A stretch of DNA of 64,000 nt from Helichrysum umbraculigerum (Eukaryota; Streptophyta; Magnoliopsida; Asterales; Asteraceae), in NCBI GenBank assembly GCA_949592205.1, contig CATIUR010000003.1, forward strand, positions 84,841,001-84,905,000, given 5' to 3'. This document shows positions 36,794 to 48,190 of the stretch, piece by piece; positions within the stretch are counted from its first letter, which is position 1, and every line of letters starts with the position of its first letter. The translations under genes and the position numbers were made by a program. Below the pieces are notes generated by a model. That model was not told where the DNA came from. It saw only the letters and a program-made list of their open reading frames with translations, and ran no database searches.

Positions 36794-37425
36794 GTGTTTT
36801 CCTTATCACTGTTTTCTGTGAATAATATTTACTGTGCTTCATTTTGGGTTAATACTGATGTGTTAATTAACACTGTTATTGTGTATTATGCATTGTTATC
36901 ACTGTTTCTTACTTTTTGTTTAAACAGTGGAAATAATCATATTACCACTGTCTTTGTTTAGTTAATACTGTATATTTGTGTATTTTTGTTTAAAGTTTAT
37001 TTTTTTTATTTTCGGTAAAAAAAAAAAAAATCACTGCTTTCGTTGTTTAATATTGCTAGATTTTTAAGTACTACTTGTATTAAGTTAGCACTGCCTTGGT
37101 CGGTTGGTACTGCTTATACAAGTTAGCACTGCTAGCTTTATTAAGTAAACGAAGCATTTGAAAAACCAAGTGTTGGTTATCACTGTTAGTTAAATCTCTT
37201 GATTTCCACTGAACGTGTTATTTTTGTTAATTAACACTGTTTTAGTTATAATTGGGGATCTGGTCAAATTAGGGTTTACCACTGACCTAATTTCAGTATT
37301 TAACTCTGAACACTTAGGGTTTTTCATTACGCCTTCAAAATTACACATACAAACCACTGTGCTTAGTCTTTACAATTTTGTATATCATCTTCGATTCTCT
37401 TCGATTGCGTGATTTACTAGTTATT
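36794..37425 (+). other. Element D spacer between pol and third ORF
   Basis: About 630 bp, T-rich and non-coding, with many AACACTGTT-type words and a direct repeat AAGTTAGCACTGC (about 37083 and 37119). A short A run lies at about 37018-37030. It could hold a promoter or splice acceptor for the third ORF, but none is clear. Confidence 0.55.
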
Positions 37426-40400
37426 ATGGCATCTACTTCGTCAACAGTTAAATTACCACTTGGTAAGGATCACAATATGATAGCTTATCTGATGAAACCT
37501 GCTGAGGCACATGATTTTGTACAAATCATTGATTTTATACGTGCTTCACATCTTCGTCATGCTCTTACGGTGGTACCCAGAATCTCTCATGAACACATCA
37601 ATGATTTCTGGGTTAATGCGATGATAGAAGAGGAACAGGGGATTAAGCGTATTGTCTCAAAAGTTGTGGATACTCGAGTTGTGATTACTGAAGCTACTGT
37701 TAGAGCTTCTTTACAGTTAGATGATGAGGCAGGTATAACCTCTCTGGATGATTCTTTTATGTATGATAATCTACGATTGATGGGTTATGAAGGTTCTTTT
37801 GATGTTTTTACTTTTCAAAAGACTTTATTTTCTCATCAGTGGCGATTTATGATTCATACTATTTTACACTGCTTATCATCCAAAAGATCATCTTTTGAAC
37901 AGTTTGTAAGTAACATTGCTTATGCAATTGTTTGTCTTGCTACTGGTCAAAGATTTAATTCTTCAAATCTTATATTTTCTGGTATGCTTAGAAACATTGA
38001 GCAACCAAAGATTAAATTTTTGATGTATCCACGTTTTGTGTAGTTGTTCTTAAATGAACAAATCCCTAATTTACCTGCACTTGATAAAGTTATTGGTATT
38101 CTCTCTTTTAAACCTAAAGTTTTTGTAAATATGAAGAGAGATACTAAATTTTCAGGGAAGGTTACAGCTTTGTTTGATACAATGCTTCCTGCACCTTCCA
38201 CCATAGGAGTAGTACCACCAACTACTTCTGAACCAGCTGCTGAGAGAATGGACACACCTACCACTTCTTAACCCACAGCAGCTGGGGGTAACAAAAGAAA
38301 ACAAGGGACCAAAACAGCCAAATCTACTAGAGCCAAAAAGGCTAAAACATAGGTGTCTGAGGATCATGTTGCTCAGACATCTCAGTCAATGGACTGTGGT
38401 CCAGAACAACATGTGGTCCATTAGGAGAGGGGTGACCATTCTGAGAGGGCTGCTTCTACTGCTTCTACCCATTGGCAGAGCATGACAGAAGTAACATTGA
38501 TAAGACCCAATCAGAGGCAACACAAGGACATGATTCTACACCTGTAGATGATCCTAGTGGTCCCAGTACCAAGAACCAAGGGGACTTTGATAATCATGCT
38601 AGGCATGAGTCAGAGTTTGATGATGTCAATGATTCACCAAAGGAGTCACATCCTAAAGGTGTTGAGGCTAGAACTAACACTAAATTGACGGCTATGATTG
38701 ATTATGTGTGGTCAAAGTTTGTCAAGGAGAGGAAGAAGAATAGAGCACAGGATGAAATTATTGCTCAGTTGCAGAAAAGAGTTCAATTATTGGAGAAGAT
38801 TGTGATTGATTGTCTCAAGAAAGGGAAAAAGTATGTTGTGCATGAAACTACTGAATCTGAAGATGCTTATCAGTTTAAACAAAATGCTTTCAAAAAGGGG
38901 GAGAAAGTTTGGACAAATTTTGGTGATAAGGTGGAAGATGATGAAAAGGTTGATGAGGAGATTGAGATGGAAAGACCTGAAGATGATGAGTTTGTGCATA
39001 CACCTCCTACACCACCAGCAGAACCTGAGTTGAATAAATCTGAAGGTGTAGCAGATGAAGGTGAAAATATACCACCAGTGGAACCTGAGATGAATGAACC
39101 AGAGCCTGATGATGATGTATCTGTGCATACAGAAGTAGTTGATTCTATTGATAGGACTGCAGAGGTTAATTTGGGTGAGAAAACAGAAGAGCTAAAGCTT
39201 AATGATGATGATGGTGAGGAAGTTAATAAGCCTGAGGTAGCAGTGGAAAGGGAAAAGACTGATACTAAATAGTTTGAGAAGACTTATGTTAGTAGAAAGA
39301 AGAGTATTCCACTTAAAACTGTTAAGATGACAGGTACAGGAAAGAAGGTTAAAACTCTAAAGAAACAATCTACACAACCATCTTTGCCTGGATTTCAGAT
39401 AAGAGAACCTGCTGCAGCTCCTGTTCATGAAAAGAAAGATTTGCCAAAGATAGATCCTAAAGATAAGGGCAAGGGAAAGCTGGTAGAGGAGCCAAAGAAG
39501 AAAAAGTCAAAACCAATGTCAGCTGCTGCAACTGCACATGATATTGAATATGCTCAAAGATTACAGGCAGAGCTTAATGAAGAAGATTTGATTGATGTTG
39601 AGATTGAGCCTGGTAAGTTTGTGAAAATGACAAAGGAACAGGTGGCTGAATGGGATGAGGACTTGTTGAGAGAACAAAAAGAAGATGATATTGAATATTT
39701 GGTTAATCAAGTTAAGAAAAAGAAGGCAGAGGATGCAAGGAGAAAAAGAGCATCTAAACCACCAACCAAAGCTCAAATGAAAAAGAATCTAATTGCAAAA
39801 TTAAAAGGTGGATATATTCCTTTGTATGCTTTGAAGCAAATGAGCCTGGAGAGATTGCAGAGTTTGTGGGAAAAGGATGATTTAAATCCTGAAGTTAAAG
39901 AAAGAAAAGAAAAAGAAATGAAAAAGGCTGAGAAAGAAAAGAAATTAAAAGAAAAAGAAGAAAAGGAACAGAAAGAAAAAGAAGAAGTTGAGGATAGAGT
40001 GAAAAAGGAGAAGGAAAGGAAACAAAGAGAACTTGATGAAATTCCTGATCTAGAAAGGAATATTGATGAATTGAAAGAGTTTATTTTGTTACAGCCAGTG
40101 GAAACAGAGGTAATAAATGTTGATTTTCCTGGGATTATTGACTGGTCTGTTGAACAGTTTGTTACTCCTGTTAAGATTCATAAGATCAAAATTGAAAGAG
40201 CAGATGGAAATGTATCTTGGTGGAGATCATTCAGGGATTTAGTGAAAAGAATTAGTAGAATTGATCTGGTTAGGATGTATGAGATTGGTATGGAGAAGGA
40301 TTTGGATGCAAAGAATTTTGATAGTCTTGTTGAGAAAATTACTTGGAGTTAGATTAAAATGATGTTTGAGCCTGAGAAATTTCCATTACAGTTTAATACA

Positions 40401-40604
40401 TTTAGTAAAGTAAAGCATTGGATTTATCATGCTAAGTCAGGAGTACATCAAGTTGTTATGGAAGATGTAGTATTTTTCTGGATGTTGACAGACAGAATGT
40501 ATGATATAAATCTTAGATTTTTGATGAGTATGAGAGAAGCAAGATTGCAAGCTGCTGCAATAGATGATGTTGCTCAGAATTTGGTGTATATGGTGTTGAA
40601 TTAG
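37426..40604 (+). pseudogene. Element D third ORF downstream of pol (envelope-position ORF)
   Basis: Starts at ATG 37426 (MASTSSTVKLPLG). Frame 1 has stops at 38041, 38269, 38350 and 38422, then a frameshift between 38424 and 38472. The next frame runs to 40604 with TAG at 39270 and 40350. The N-terminal part (about 37450-38040) is a conserved globular domain with HINDFWVNAMIEE, FSHQWRFMIHTILHCLS and KFLMYPRFV. A long acidic region follows, then a very Lys/Glu-rich coiled coil (39880-40050), and a C-terminal domain with RADGNVSWWRSFRDLVKR and KMMFEP. No signal peptide or clear membrane segment is seen. I recall the same domain order in proteins annotated from Asteraceae Copia elements; its function is not known to me. 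Confidence 0.8.
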
Positions 40605-40690
40605 ATTTACAAGAATGAGGAGATAGAGAGAAGGAAAAGAAGAAAGAATTAAAAGTTTTGAAAGAATTTTGTTATGCTAATAATGGAAGA

Positions 40691-40800
40691 TGCTGTATTT
40701 TAACCTTGGTGTACTAACGGTGTACGGTGCAGCGAGCATTTCCACAGCTGTATTTTAACCTTGGTGTACTAACGGTGTACGGTGCAGCGAGCATTTCCAT
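40691..40800 (-). repeat. 55-bp tandem duplication at the truncated LTR end
   Basis: A unit beginning GCTGTATTTTAACCTTGG occurs twice in direct succession, at about 40692 and 40747. It forms the broken edge of the E1 LTR next to element D. Confidence 0.8.
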
Positions 40801-41636
40801 AGCTTTATTGTTCCTAGACCCATATTCTAAAAGGGTGACTTTTAGGTATTCCATGATGAAATAAACCTACGGCAGTTCCTTAGCTTCTACGTATTTGTAA
40901 TCCACACGAGGTGTTTCCAACGCTATACGAAGTACTGTGCCGTTTTATGGAATATTCATAGCTTCATACTGTAATATGAGATAACTATATCTACGTAGTA
41001 TTAGGGTTGATCAGATCCTATCCTAAGGCAATAGTCACGTGAAAGACTGGAAAGGGTGGAAACTTGATTTAGTCTATATTCATGTAAAACTCAACCAGAT
41101 ATACAGCAAAACAATCACCAATCATAGCATGTTAAATATGAATTAAATATCATCCATAATCCTAATATCTACATTTCAACAATCACATTATCAAACTACG
41201 TAAATAGCATGGCAATATTCGCAACAAAAACAAAGATATCATGCAAACAAAACATAATAACCGTAAGTAAAGGAAAAAGTAATAACCAGTATTTAAGCAG
41301 CGTAACACTGAGTAGTACAAGCCAGAGTCTTAAAAACTTCAATACAATAAAATTCCCAAGCTACAGCTATCTTCCCCACTCGAACCGTGCCTACATCTCT
41401 CTAGTTCTCTAGAGAGAGAAACAAGAGAGAGAAACTACACTAAACTAATCTAGAGAGAGAAACTACTTAGAGAGAGAGTGAGAAAATGAAAATGTGATAA
41501 AGTGATGTGATGAAGGTGTGAAATGAGGTTGAGGAGTGCTCTATTTATAGGCCACCAAGGATGCAAGAGTACAAGTCCACAAGCATGCACGTACAAGCAA
41601 ACGAAGTAAAACGAGAGACCACAAGAAGCAACCAGG

Positions 41637-41741
41637 CCATGTACGGCCCGGCAGAGGCCGTGTATGGCTCTCTACAGACCGTGTACGGCTATGTGGAGGC
41701 CGTGTACGGCCCTATGGTGGCCGTGTGCTAGGCCGTGTGAT
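41637..41741 (-). repeat. GGCCGTGTACGGCC palindrome cluster upstream of E1 TATA
   Basis: Copies and variants lie near 41637, 41658, 41678 and 41698, with half-sites at about 41720 and 41733. Arms GGCCGT/ACGGCC flank GT. On the minus strand the cluster ends about 85 bp before the TATA box at 41541-41550. Confidence 0.85.
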
Positions 41742-42241
41742 TTTTCCGACTTTTCGCGTTGCTTCGGAAGGCCGTATCTTCTTCGTTTCACGTCCTTTTG
41801 ACTTGATTCTTTCGCCTACGGTCTCGTAATTCTGTTACGCTTCTAATGATGCCAATTTGGTAGAAATTGGAGGTGTGGAGCCTAGGCGTGTCCAGAATAC
41901 GTTTCGTAGTCTTCGGTTGTGCTGTTTGTTGCGTATCTCTCTCATCCTTGATCCAATCTGAGCAATCCTTATATCCACATTCTTGTAATCTCCATGGCTA
42001 CAAAATAAGATAGTTGTGAGGCCCTGGTGTGAAGCTTACAGTGGAATTAGGGTTAGGCTCAAAATGGTGCCTATTTAGGTCAGTTTTCCGCCTTTTTTGC
42101 TTGATTTTCTAAAGACCGACATGTTTATACCTTTCTAACATAAGTTGGTAAATAATGATGATTTTAAGATGTATTTGTTAGAAAAGAGCTAAATATGGGA
42201 CAATTAATGCATGTAAAAACGTGACTTTTTGCGGTATATCA

Positions 42242-44524
42242 AATATCCCACACTTAAGCTTTTGCTTGTCCTCAAGCAATCCTCATTTGGAAAATATTTT
42301 TGAGAAAATATTTTGGATGCTTAGAGTATCTTTCGTAGAAAGTCACTTTCTTCAAATTAGATAAATCTTTTCAGAAAGTAAGCATTAACAAAAATTAACT
42401 ATACTTAAACATAAAATTGATCAACCCTTTTTGGCATACTTTGCAACTCTCGAGACGTAGATGTACATGACTGGGCGATTCTCACAAGTGGGTCACTCAA
42501 TTCACTCAAAGTGTATCGGGTTACCTATAATCTATAGAAACGAAATCGCTCATTTCCACTCATGCAGTGCTTATCGTCATAGGCTTAGTCGAGAATCGAA
42601 TCTCCACCACTCCTTTGAGAACGGTGCTAATTATCCCAATGCATTTTAATCGGGTTGTGTGAGAAAGGGTAAAGTGGGCATGGATAGGGGTAGATTGGTA
42701 AATGGTTTTAGGGTTTTGGAACTTCAGACTCGGAGATTTCAAAGATCAAAGCAAGTTTCACTTTAGATAACTACTAGAGTAAATTCATCTCCTAGAGGAA
42801 TAATCTCTTCTTTTGATGTTTCTTTTGAGATCTAACGGATTTTTCTTCTTTGGAGAGTAGTCTGCTTATTTGAGGTCTTCTAGGAGTTCTCCAAGGTCTG
42901 ATTTTCTTTTCATTTTATTTTTCTTCTTTTTTATGACCTCGGAGATCCTTCATATAGTGAGACATCTTTGACTTCTCTTTTGACAAGTACCAATTTTTCG
43001 TACTGTCTTCTGCGGATAATATCTTCGTGATGAGTACTATCTTCGCTTTTGTACCGTATCTTCTTTTTAGATCTCTTTTCTCTTAAACTCTTGAAAGGTA
43101 CAGAGAGATGTTTGAAGATGAGACACCAATAGAAAGATATCAAGCAATCCTTTACTTATGATCTATGAAGTTCGTGAGCTGGAATGGTGTTTGTGGGAAA
43201 GTGTTTGTGTAGTGGGGAAGTAAATAGGCTAAGGCGCAAAGATCAACAACAATCTTAAAAGAAATTTGGAAGGGTTGGCTTGAAAAGATATGAAAGAAAT
43301 GGGTTAATCCTAATAAATGCCAAGATCCTCTACTTGCACCTATACCGCGTACGACACTCATTGGTATGGTCTCGAAACGCATTACAGGAGCAAGTTCTAA
43401 TTCAAAGACACATGCATCGGCGCACACTCCAAAATGAAAGTGAAGCATTAAAAATGAATGCTTATAATGGTCTCAAATACCTCACAACAAAAGGGGTTAT
43501 ATGCACCTAGTCATGCGATGCCTAGAGGATTTCACAACTTCAGCTTAAGATACGTTTTTATTTTTGCCCTATCTTACTTTCCAAAGCTATTTATTTATTT
43601 TGACAGAAGGTTTATCCCTTTAAAAGAATTTTCTAAGACTAAAATCTTTTAAAAAGTATTCAAAATCAACCGAATGGATGTCGAACACCGTCGAGGTCGG
43701 ATTTTCGAATGTTTTTGGTGATTAAAAATCTCAACCTTTTAGGTTGGTTTTGCAAAAATTTTTTGAAAAAGTTTGAATGAAAACGGAGGTATTACTTTGG
43801 ACATGCAAATATAAACTTGCGGTATTTATATACCGTGTATCCCACACTTAAAACAACATTGTCCTCAATGTTCATTGCTAAGACATAGGATTTTCTTCGG
43901 GAAAAATCCCACACTTAGGTTTTGAAAAAGTGGAACATTTTTAAGTGTTTTTGAAAAATTTGGTGGGATGGAATCCCACACTTAGAATTTAGGCATAGTT
44001 GGATATATGGTAATGGCGAAAATCGTGACAAAAAGAAAGGAACTTCCCTAAGGTAGAGACGGGGAGATGTGTTTAAAGAAAGAAGCGGCGATCTGCAGGT
44101 GATTGAAGTTTCTTGGTTGATTCCATGCAGAAAGCAGTTTCTTCTTGAACGATCGGCATCTCTTTTCCTCAATTCTCATTTACACGAACACTATTCACTT
44201 ATTCTAGCTAAGAAAAATAGAGATTAAAACATAATAAGTAAACTAAATGACTGATAACTAAGTACTGAAAATAAAGAAGCTAAACAGACTGTGTCTGGTA
44301 ATTTATGTCCCAAAAATATAACAAAATAAAGTTCCACAACCACAAAGCAAGTCAAAAGTATGAAATAGAGGAAATAGTAAGTATGTAGATATGGGTGCAT
44401 GGATCTAGGGTGCTAGAGAGCCCTGATCAAAGTCCTGAACAGATGGATGAACCGGTGGAGGAACTGAGGAAGGTCCGGCAACTATCTGCTGACCACTGGA
44501 AACTCTCTGCTCCTCTGACCTCAC
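42242..44524 (-). other. E1 spacer between ORF2 and 3' LTR, with two hairpin/PPT modules
   Basis: About 2.3 kb without a credible gene. On the minus strand, AAGTGTGGGA (42246-42255) is the PPT next to the LTR, preceded by the hairpin TTGCTTG-AGGA-CAAGCAA (42262-42279). About 1.6 kb upstream the same pair recurs: AACATTG-AGGA-CAATGTT (43855-43872) and AAGTGTGGGAT (about 43840-43849). More copies of AAGTGTGGGA lie near 43909 and 43976. The rest is unremarkable. Confidence 0.75.
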
Positions 44525-46168
44525 CTACCTGTATTGCATCAATACATCTCTGAGGGAGCATGCAGGTAACTTCATCGGATCCTCTAAGGCCAACTGTCGA
44601 AAGTCCTCAAAAGTCATCCCCTCGTTCTCCATCTTGGTCCTGTAAATATGCCTAAGCATATACTCTGTAGGAAGCTCATCAGAAGGTATAGGGTCTAATG
44701 CTAACAACCCTGCAAACTCTAATAATGTGAAAGGATCAGTGCCCAAATGAACAACATCTGGTCGGTAGGAACCAGCAGCCTCTCCTCCTGCGGACTGCTG
44801 AGAAGAATGGGCTCTACGGGTTGATGCAGTGGGATGTGGAAATGCAACATCAACCGATAAACAGTGCTCAACCGACCGTGTAGGTGGAATGGTAGTAGTA
44901 GGTGGTATGTGGGTAGTGTATGGTGGTATGGTAGTAGGTGGTGGAATGGTAGTGGATGGTGGCATGGTAGTGGATGGTGTAACTAGTGGTAGTGGCACAC
45001 ACTCGTACAGGAGCGACTCGGGAGCTGGAATACCTAAAGCCCTAGCTATAAGTGCCTGATGCGCGTTGTTGACAGCCAACACGTGCAAAGTGAAGTTTTA
45101 GGTCATGGGAGTGACTGGATCTATATGACGTATCTGAGCTCGGGGACCTGATGTCCCAACCCCAGCATCCCTGACTAGTGTCCTGGTACTCCTAGGCACA
45201 GACGGTACTCTATCCATTCTATCAGTAACCGGAGTCTCTACATCCTCCTCTCTGACCCTCTTCCTGGTCATGAAACATCCTGGGATAAGCCGCTGAGTGT
45301 CCTTCCAGTAACACTGCCTCTCAGAATCCTTAGTAATCAGCTGGATCTGCTTGCAATAATCCAAGTCACAAGGTATTGAAGTAGAATACACTCTATACTC
45401 GTCCTCATGACTCTTTTTCAAGAGTCGCATCCCTCTCAATAATCTAGTAATGAAGGCTCCCATAAACACATGCTTTGTCAGGTCCAAGTTCTTCTCCTTC
45501 GCCATCCTCTCAGCAATAATGCAAGCCACATTAATATTCTGGCGGTTCATGATAGCATCAATGATATACAACTCATCCACATTTATCGGTCCGGTCTCCT
45601 TCTTCCCCATAATAGATGTCACAATAAGCTTATGTAGGAGACGTAACTGAGGCAGAATCAGAGCCGAGGACTTGGCACCACAAGTATAGTGAGTGCCCGT
45701 AAGCTCACTCCAAATGATCCTATGGTTCCTCTCGGGATGATGAGGAATCGTCTGATGACCATGTAGAAACAAACTTGAGCTAATCTGATTCGTTGAATAT
45801 AATCCCAAGTGTCTAGCTAAGCCCGAAATAGATACATTCTGGCTCTTCCCTCGGTATCTAAATGTTATCTTTCTGTCATTACCAATCTCTAACTCTGGGT
45901 CAAGCTCGAATGTCATCAAGAACTCAGTAACAACCTCAGGGTATATGGGCTCACGAATGCTAAAAAGCTGGATCCAAGAGCTGAACTCATGTCCATGAAC
46001 CTCGTATCCTATCAACCTCCTCAACCTATCTTCAATTCCAAGTTTCCCCATATCTTCCCAAACTATGTACCTATTACTCCCAAACGCCCTCTTTAGCCAT
46101 TTCAGGATCAAAGCCTTTCCTTGTGTAGTTGTGGCCAAATAAGCAAGCATCGGTGGAATCGGGTCCAT
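44525..46168 (-). pseudogene. E1 ORF2, ATHILA ORF-1/envelope-like protein, one nonsense codon
   Basis: ATG at 46168 (MDPIPPMLAYL) to TAG 44525-44527, about 547 codons, with one in-frame TAA at 45098-45100. The conserved N-terminal domain has YIVWEDMGKLGI, REPIYPEVVTEFLMTFELD, KITFRYRGKSQ and LARHLGLYS, the pattern of the plant ATHILA ORF-1 family. The middle has KETGPINVDELYIIDAI and GCFMTRKRV. The C-terminus contains a Pro/Thr repeat (PPTTTIPP type) and a final acidic domain. No membrane span is obvious. A CAG splice-acceptor-like site directly precedes the ATG (46169-46171). The same region in E2 is clearly related but diverged. Confidence 0.8.
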
Positions 46169-47644
46169 CTGTTTAAGAAAAATAAGGAAACAAGTCATAT
46201 CAAAACAAATAGGATTAGCTAATGGTTATCCCGAAATGTAGGCTTTAGATTTTGCATTTATCCCATTATTTTTCTATGATTTCTCCTAAAACCGCAATCA
46301 ACAATTTGCAATCCAACTAAATAAACAAAATCGCAACTTTCCTATTTTCTAAGCTCACTTAAGGATGAATATTTATAGACATGCTAAGTAATCAAATAAT
46401 CAAGCAAGCATCATGATCATAAAATCATATAATTACCTTACTTTGATTTAAAATAAGAAAGAAAAGCGATTATATTTATTTTTCATCATTTTGGTCAAAG
46501 CATAAGACTTTAATTAGAGGATGATTAATTTGAAATCTCACTATCCTTATTGATTAAAGAAGTGCAACTTCAAATATTATTAATTGCATTTTTATGAAGC
46601 AAATTACATCAAGTTCAAATAAATACCATTTAAAAATAAATATTTTTAATTAAAGTAATGGTTTTTAAATAATCTTGCATAAAAAGTCTTACTTTAATTC
46701 ATAAACATGCAATTAATCAATCCTCTAAACCTTAACAATTATTTACTTGTGTAAACTAATCATTTTAAGCTCAAATAAATCACCGAAAAGTCAATCATAA
46801 GCAAATAACCATCAAGAAAGTCAAAATTTGCTAAAACCCTAACAAAAAGTCAACTTTCAAAATCAAAACATCAAATCTAACCATAGAATCTTCAAATTAC
46901 TTTCATAAACATGTTTCTAATCAAGAATACAACACTTTGCAAGCAAAAAGCATGAAACTTGATGATCAAAATCAAAGATCTAAGCATAAACCCTAACTTT
47001 ATAAAAATAATCTTGATCTAGAGATGATCTAGATGCAAAAGAGATGAAGAAATGAAAGATTTGAAGCTTGATTTCAAGAAAAATGATGGAAAAAATGGAG
47101 GTTTAGCTATGGTGATGGTAGCTCACGGTTTTGGGAAGAAGAATGAGGAAGAAAAAGTTGCTTTTTACCTTTTGTGAAAAGTGGTGGAAACTTCTTTTGC
47201 TTAATGCATTTTTTAAATTGCATTTTTAATTTAAATGCAAACGAAACGAAACGTATACTTGGGTTTTTAAATTTAAAATATTTTTATGAAAATTATCCAA
47301 GATACGTACGAGACTTTCGTATTTAAATTCGTATATTTAAAAACGTAACATTAAATCGCGTGCGAAAACATTTGCGTTTTTAAATACGTTTTATTAAATC
47401 TTTTTGTGTTCTTTAAAATTAAAACCAATCCAAATAAATTTTCCAAATTTTTAAAAATAAAATTTTGTCAAATTTTTGAAACGTTTGGACTGTTTGCGAA
47501 AATTCGTTTAAAAACTTACGCGTTTAAACTTTAAAGAACGGTTTCTTTGATTTTATAAAAGTAAATTAAAAGAAAATCTAATTAAAATTATTTTTGTCCT
47601 AATTAACAAAATATTCAAACCTATTTACATTAGACCATCACCAT
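46169..47644 (-). other. E1 spacer upstream of ORF2 with leader-like sequence and splice acceptor
   Basis: About 1.5 kb. Read on the minus strand: a block rich in AAACG/CGTTT words (47220-47600), then a pyrimidine-rich leader-like stretch (about 47020-47190) resembling plant 5' UTRs, then AT-rich intron-like DNA, and finally TTTTTCTTAAACAG ending at 46169, next to the ORF2 ATG. E2 shares the same order. This would fit a spliced message for ORF2. Confidence 0.55.
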
Positions 47645-48190
47645 TTATCTGTCAGTGCTTGTGACGGCACTTTCAGATAAGCCTGAAATATGCGAGAAAG
47701 TGTGGCGAAAAACGAACGTACCTTGAAGCGCTTTAATGATACTACGAATTAGGTCAGCGGGATTTATATAATAATGCTCAAATTCTCATAAGAATTCTTT
47801 TTCTTCATGACCTAATTCTAGTAACGCATCAATGAATTGGTTAAATGCTCATCTTACCTTCCTCGGATTCAAAATACCATCCCTGAATCCTGTATCTATA
47901 AAACATAGATCAAAGAGCAATTCTCCGATGACATGCTGAAATTCCTTTTCTTCTTCTGAATCAGGGTTTCCAGTAGTAGAGTGAACTACTTGGGAAATCT
48001 CTCTGATGTAAATCCTTTGTTGCTCACTAAAAGGGAATTTAGATGTTAGTAACAACTGAGTAAGCTTAACATGGATTTCTTTCCATTTTTGGAAGAAAGC
48101 AGAATCCATGGCTTCCTCAGTAGAATCAGGGAAAATTGATCTCAGTTCATTTATCAGAAAAGTGGCAGGATCAATAAAGAATAGTTTAAC
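47645..48190 (-). pseudogene. E1 ORF1 C-terminal fragment
   Basis: Homologous to residues about 306-487 of the E2 ORF1 (60706-62169): FIDPATFLINELRSIF, PFSEQQRIYI and DTGFRDGILN. It reads to TAA 47645-47647 with internal TGA at 47849 and 47786. The first ~305 codons, the PBS and the end of the preceding LTR are gone, cut at about 48190-48202. By eye it is roughly 60% identical to E2 in the conserved part. Confidence 0.8.

Larger units (their letters stand above)
29769..40690 (+). mobile_element. Copia retrotransposon with extra 3' ORF (element D), 3' end missing
   Basis: Order: 5' LTR, iMet PBS, long gag, pol in the Copia order (protease, integrase, RT, RNase H), spacer, and a large third ORF. 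A downstream ORF after RNase H and the same-frame gag/pol layout suggest the Sire lineage, although the 616-bp LTR is short for Sire. The element stops at about 40690, where the LTR of E1 begins on the other strand. No 3' LTR or PPT is present, so it is truncated. Confidence 0.85.
40691..42241 (-). repeat. E1 3' LTR (minus strand, 3' end truncated)
   Basis: On the minus strand it starts TGATATACCGC at 42241, right after the PPT, and runs to 40691, where it abuts the broken end of element D. It aligns with the LTR at 62330-64000 over much of its length (for example the stretch with GGGTTGATCAGATCCTATCC at about 41004 and 63484). It carries a palindrome cluster (41637-41741) and a TATA box (CTATAAATAG on the minus strand, 41541-41550). 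Confidence 0.82.

Noticed and set aside
42931..43510. Several ORFs of 70-98 aa on both strands in the E1 spacer
   Set aside because: No motif, no counterpart in E2, and frames on opposite strands overlap each other.
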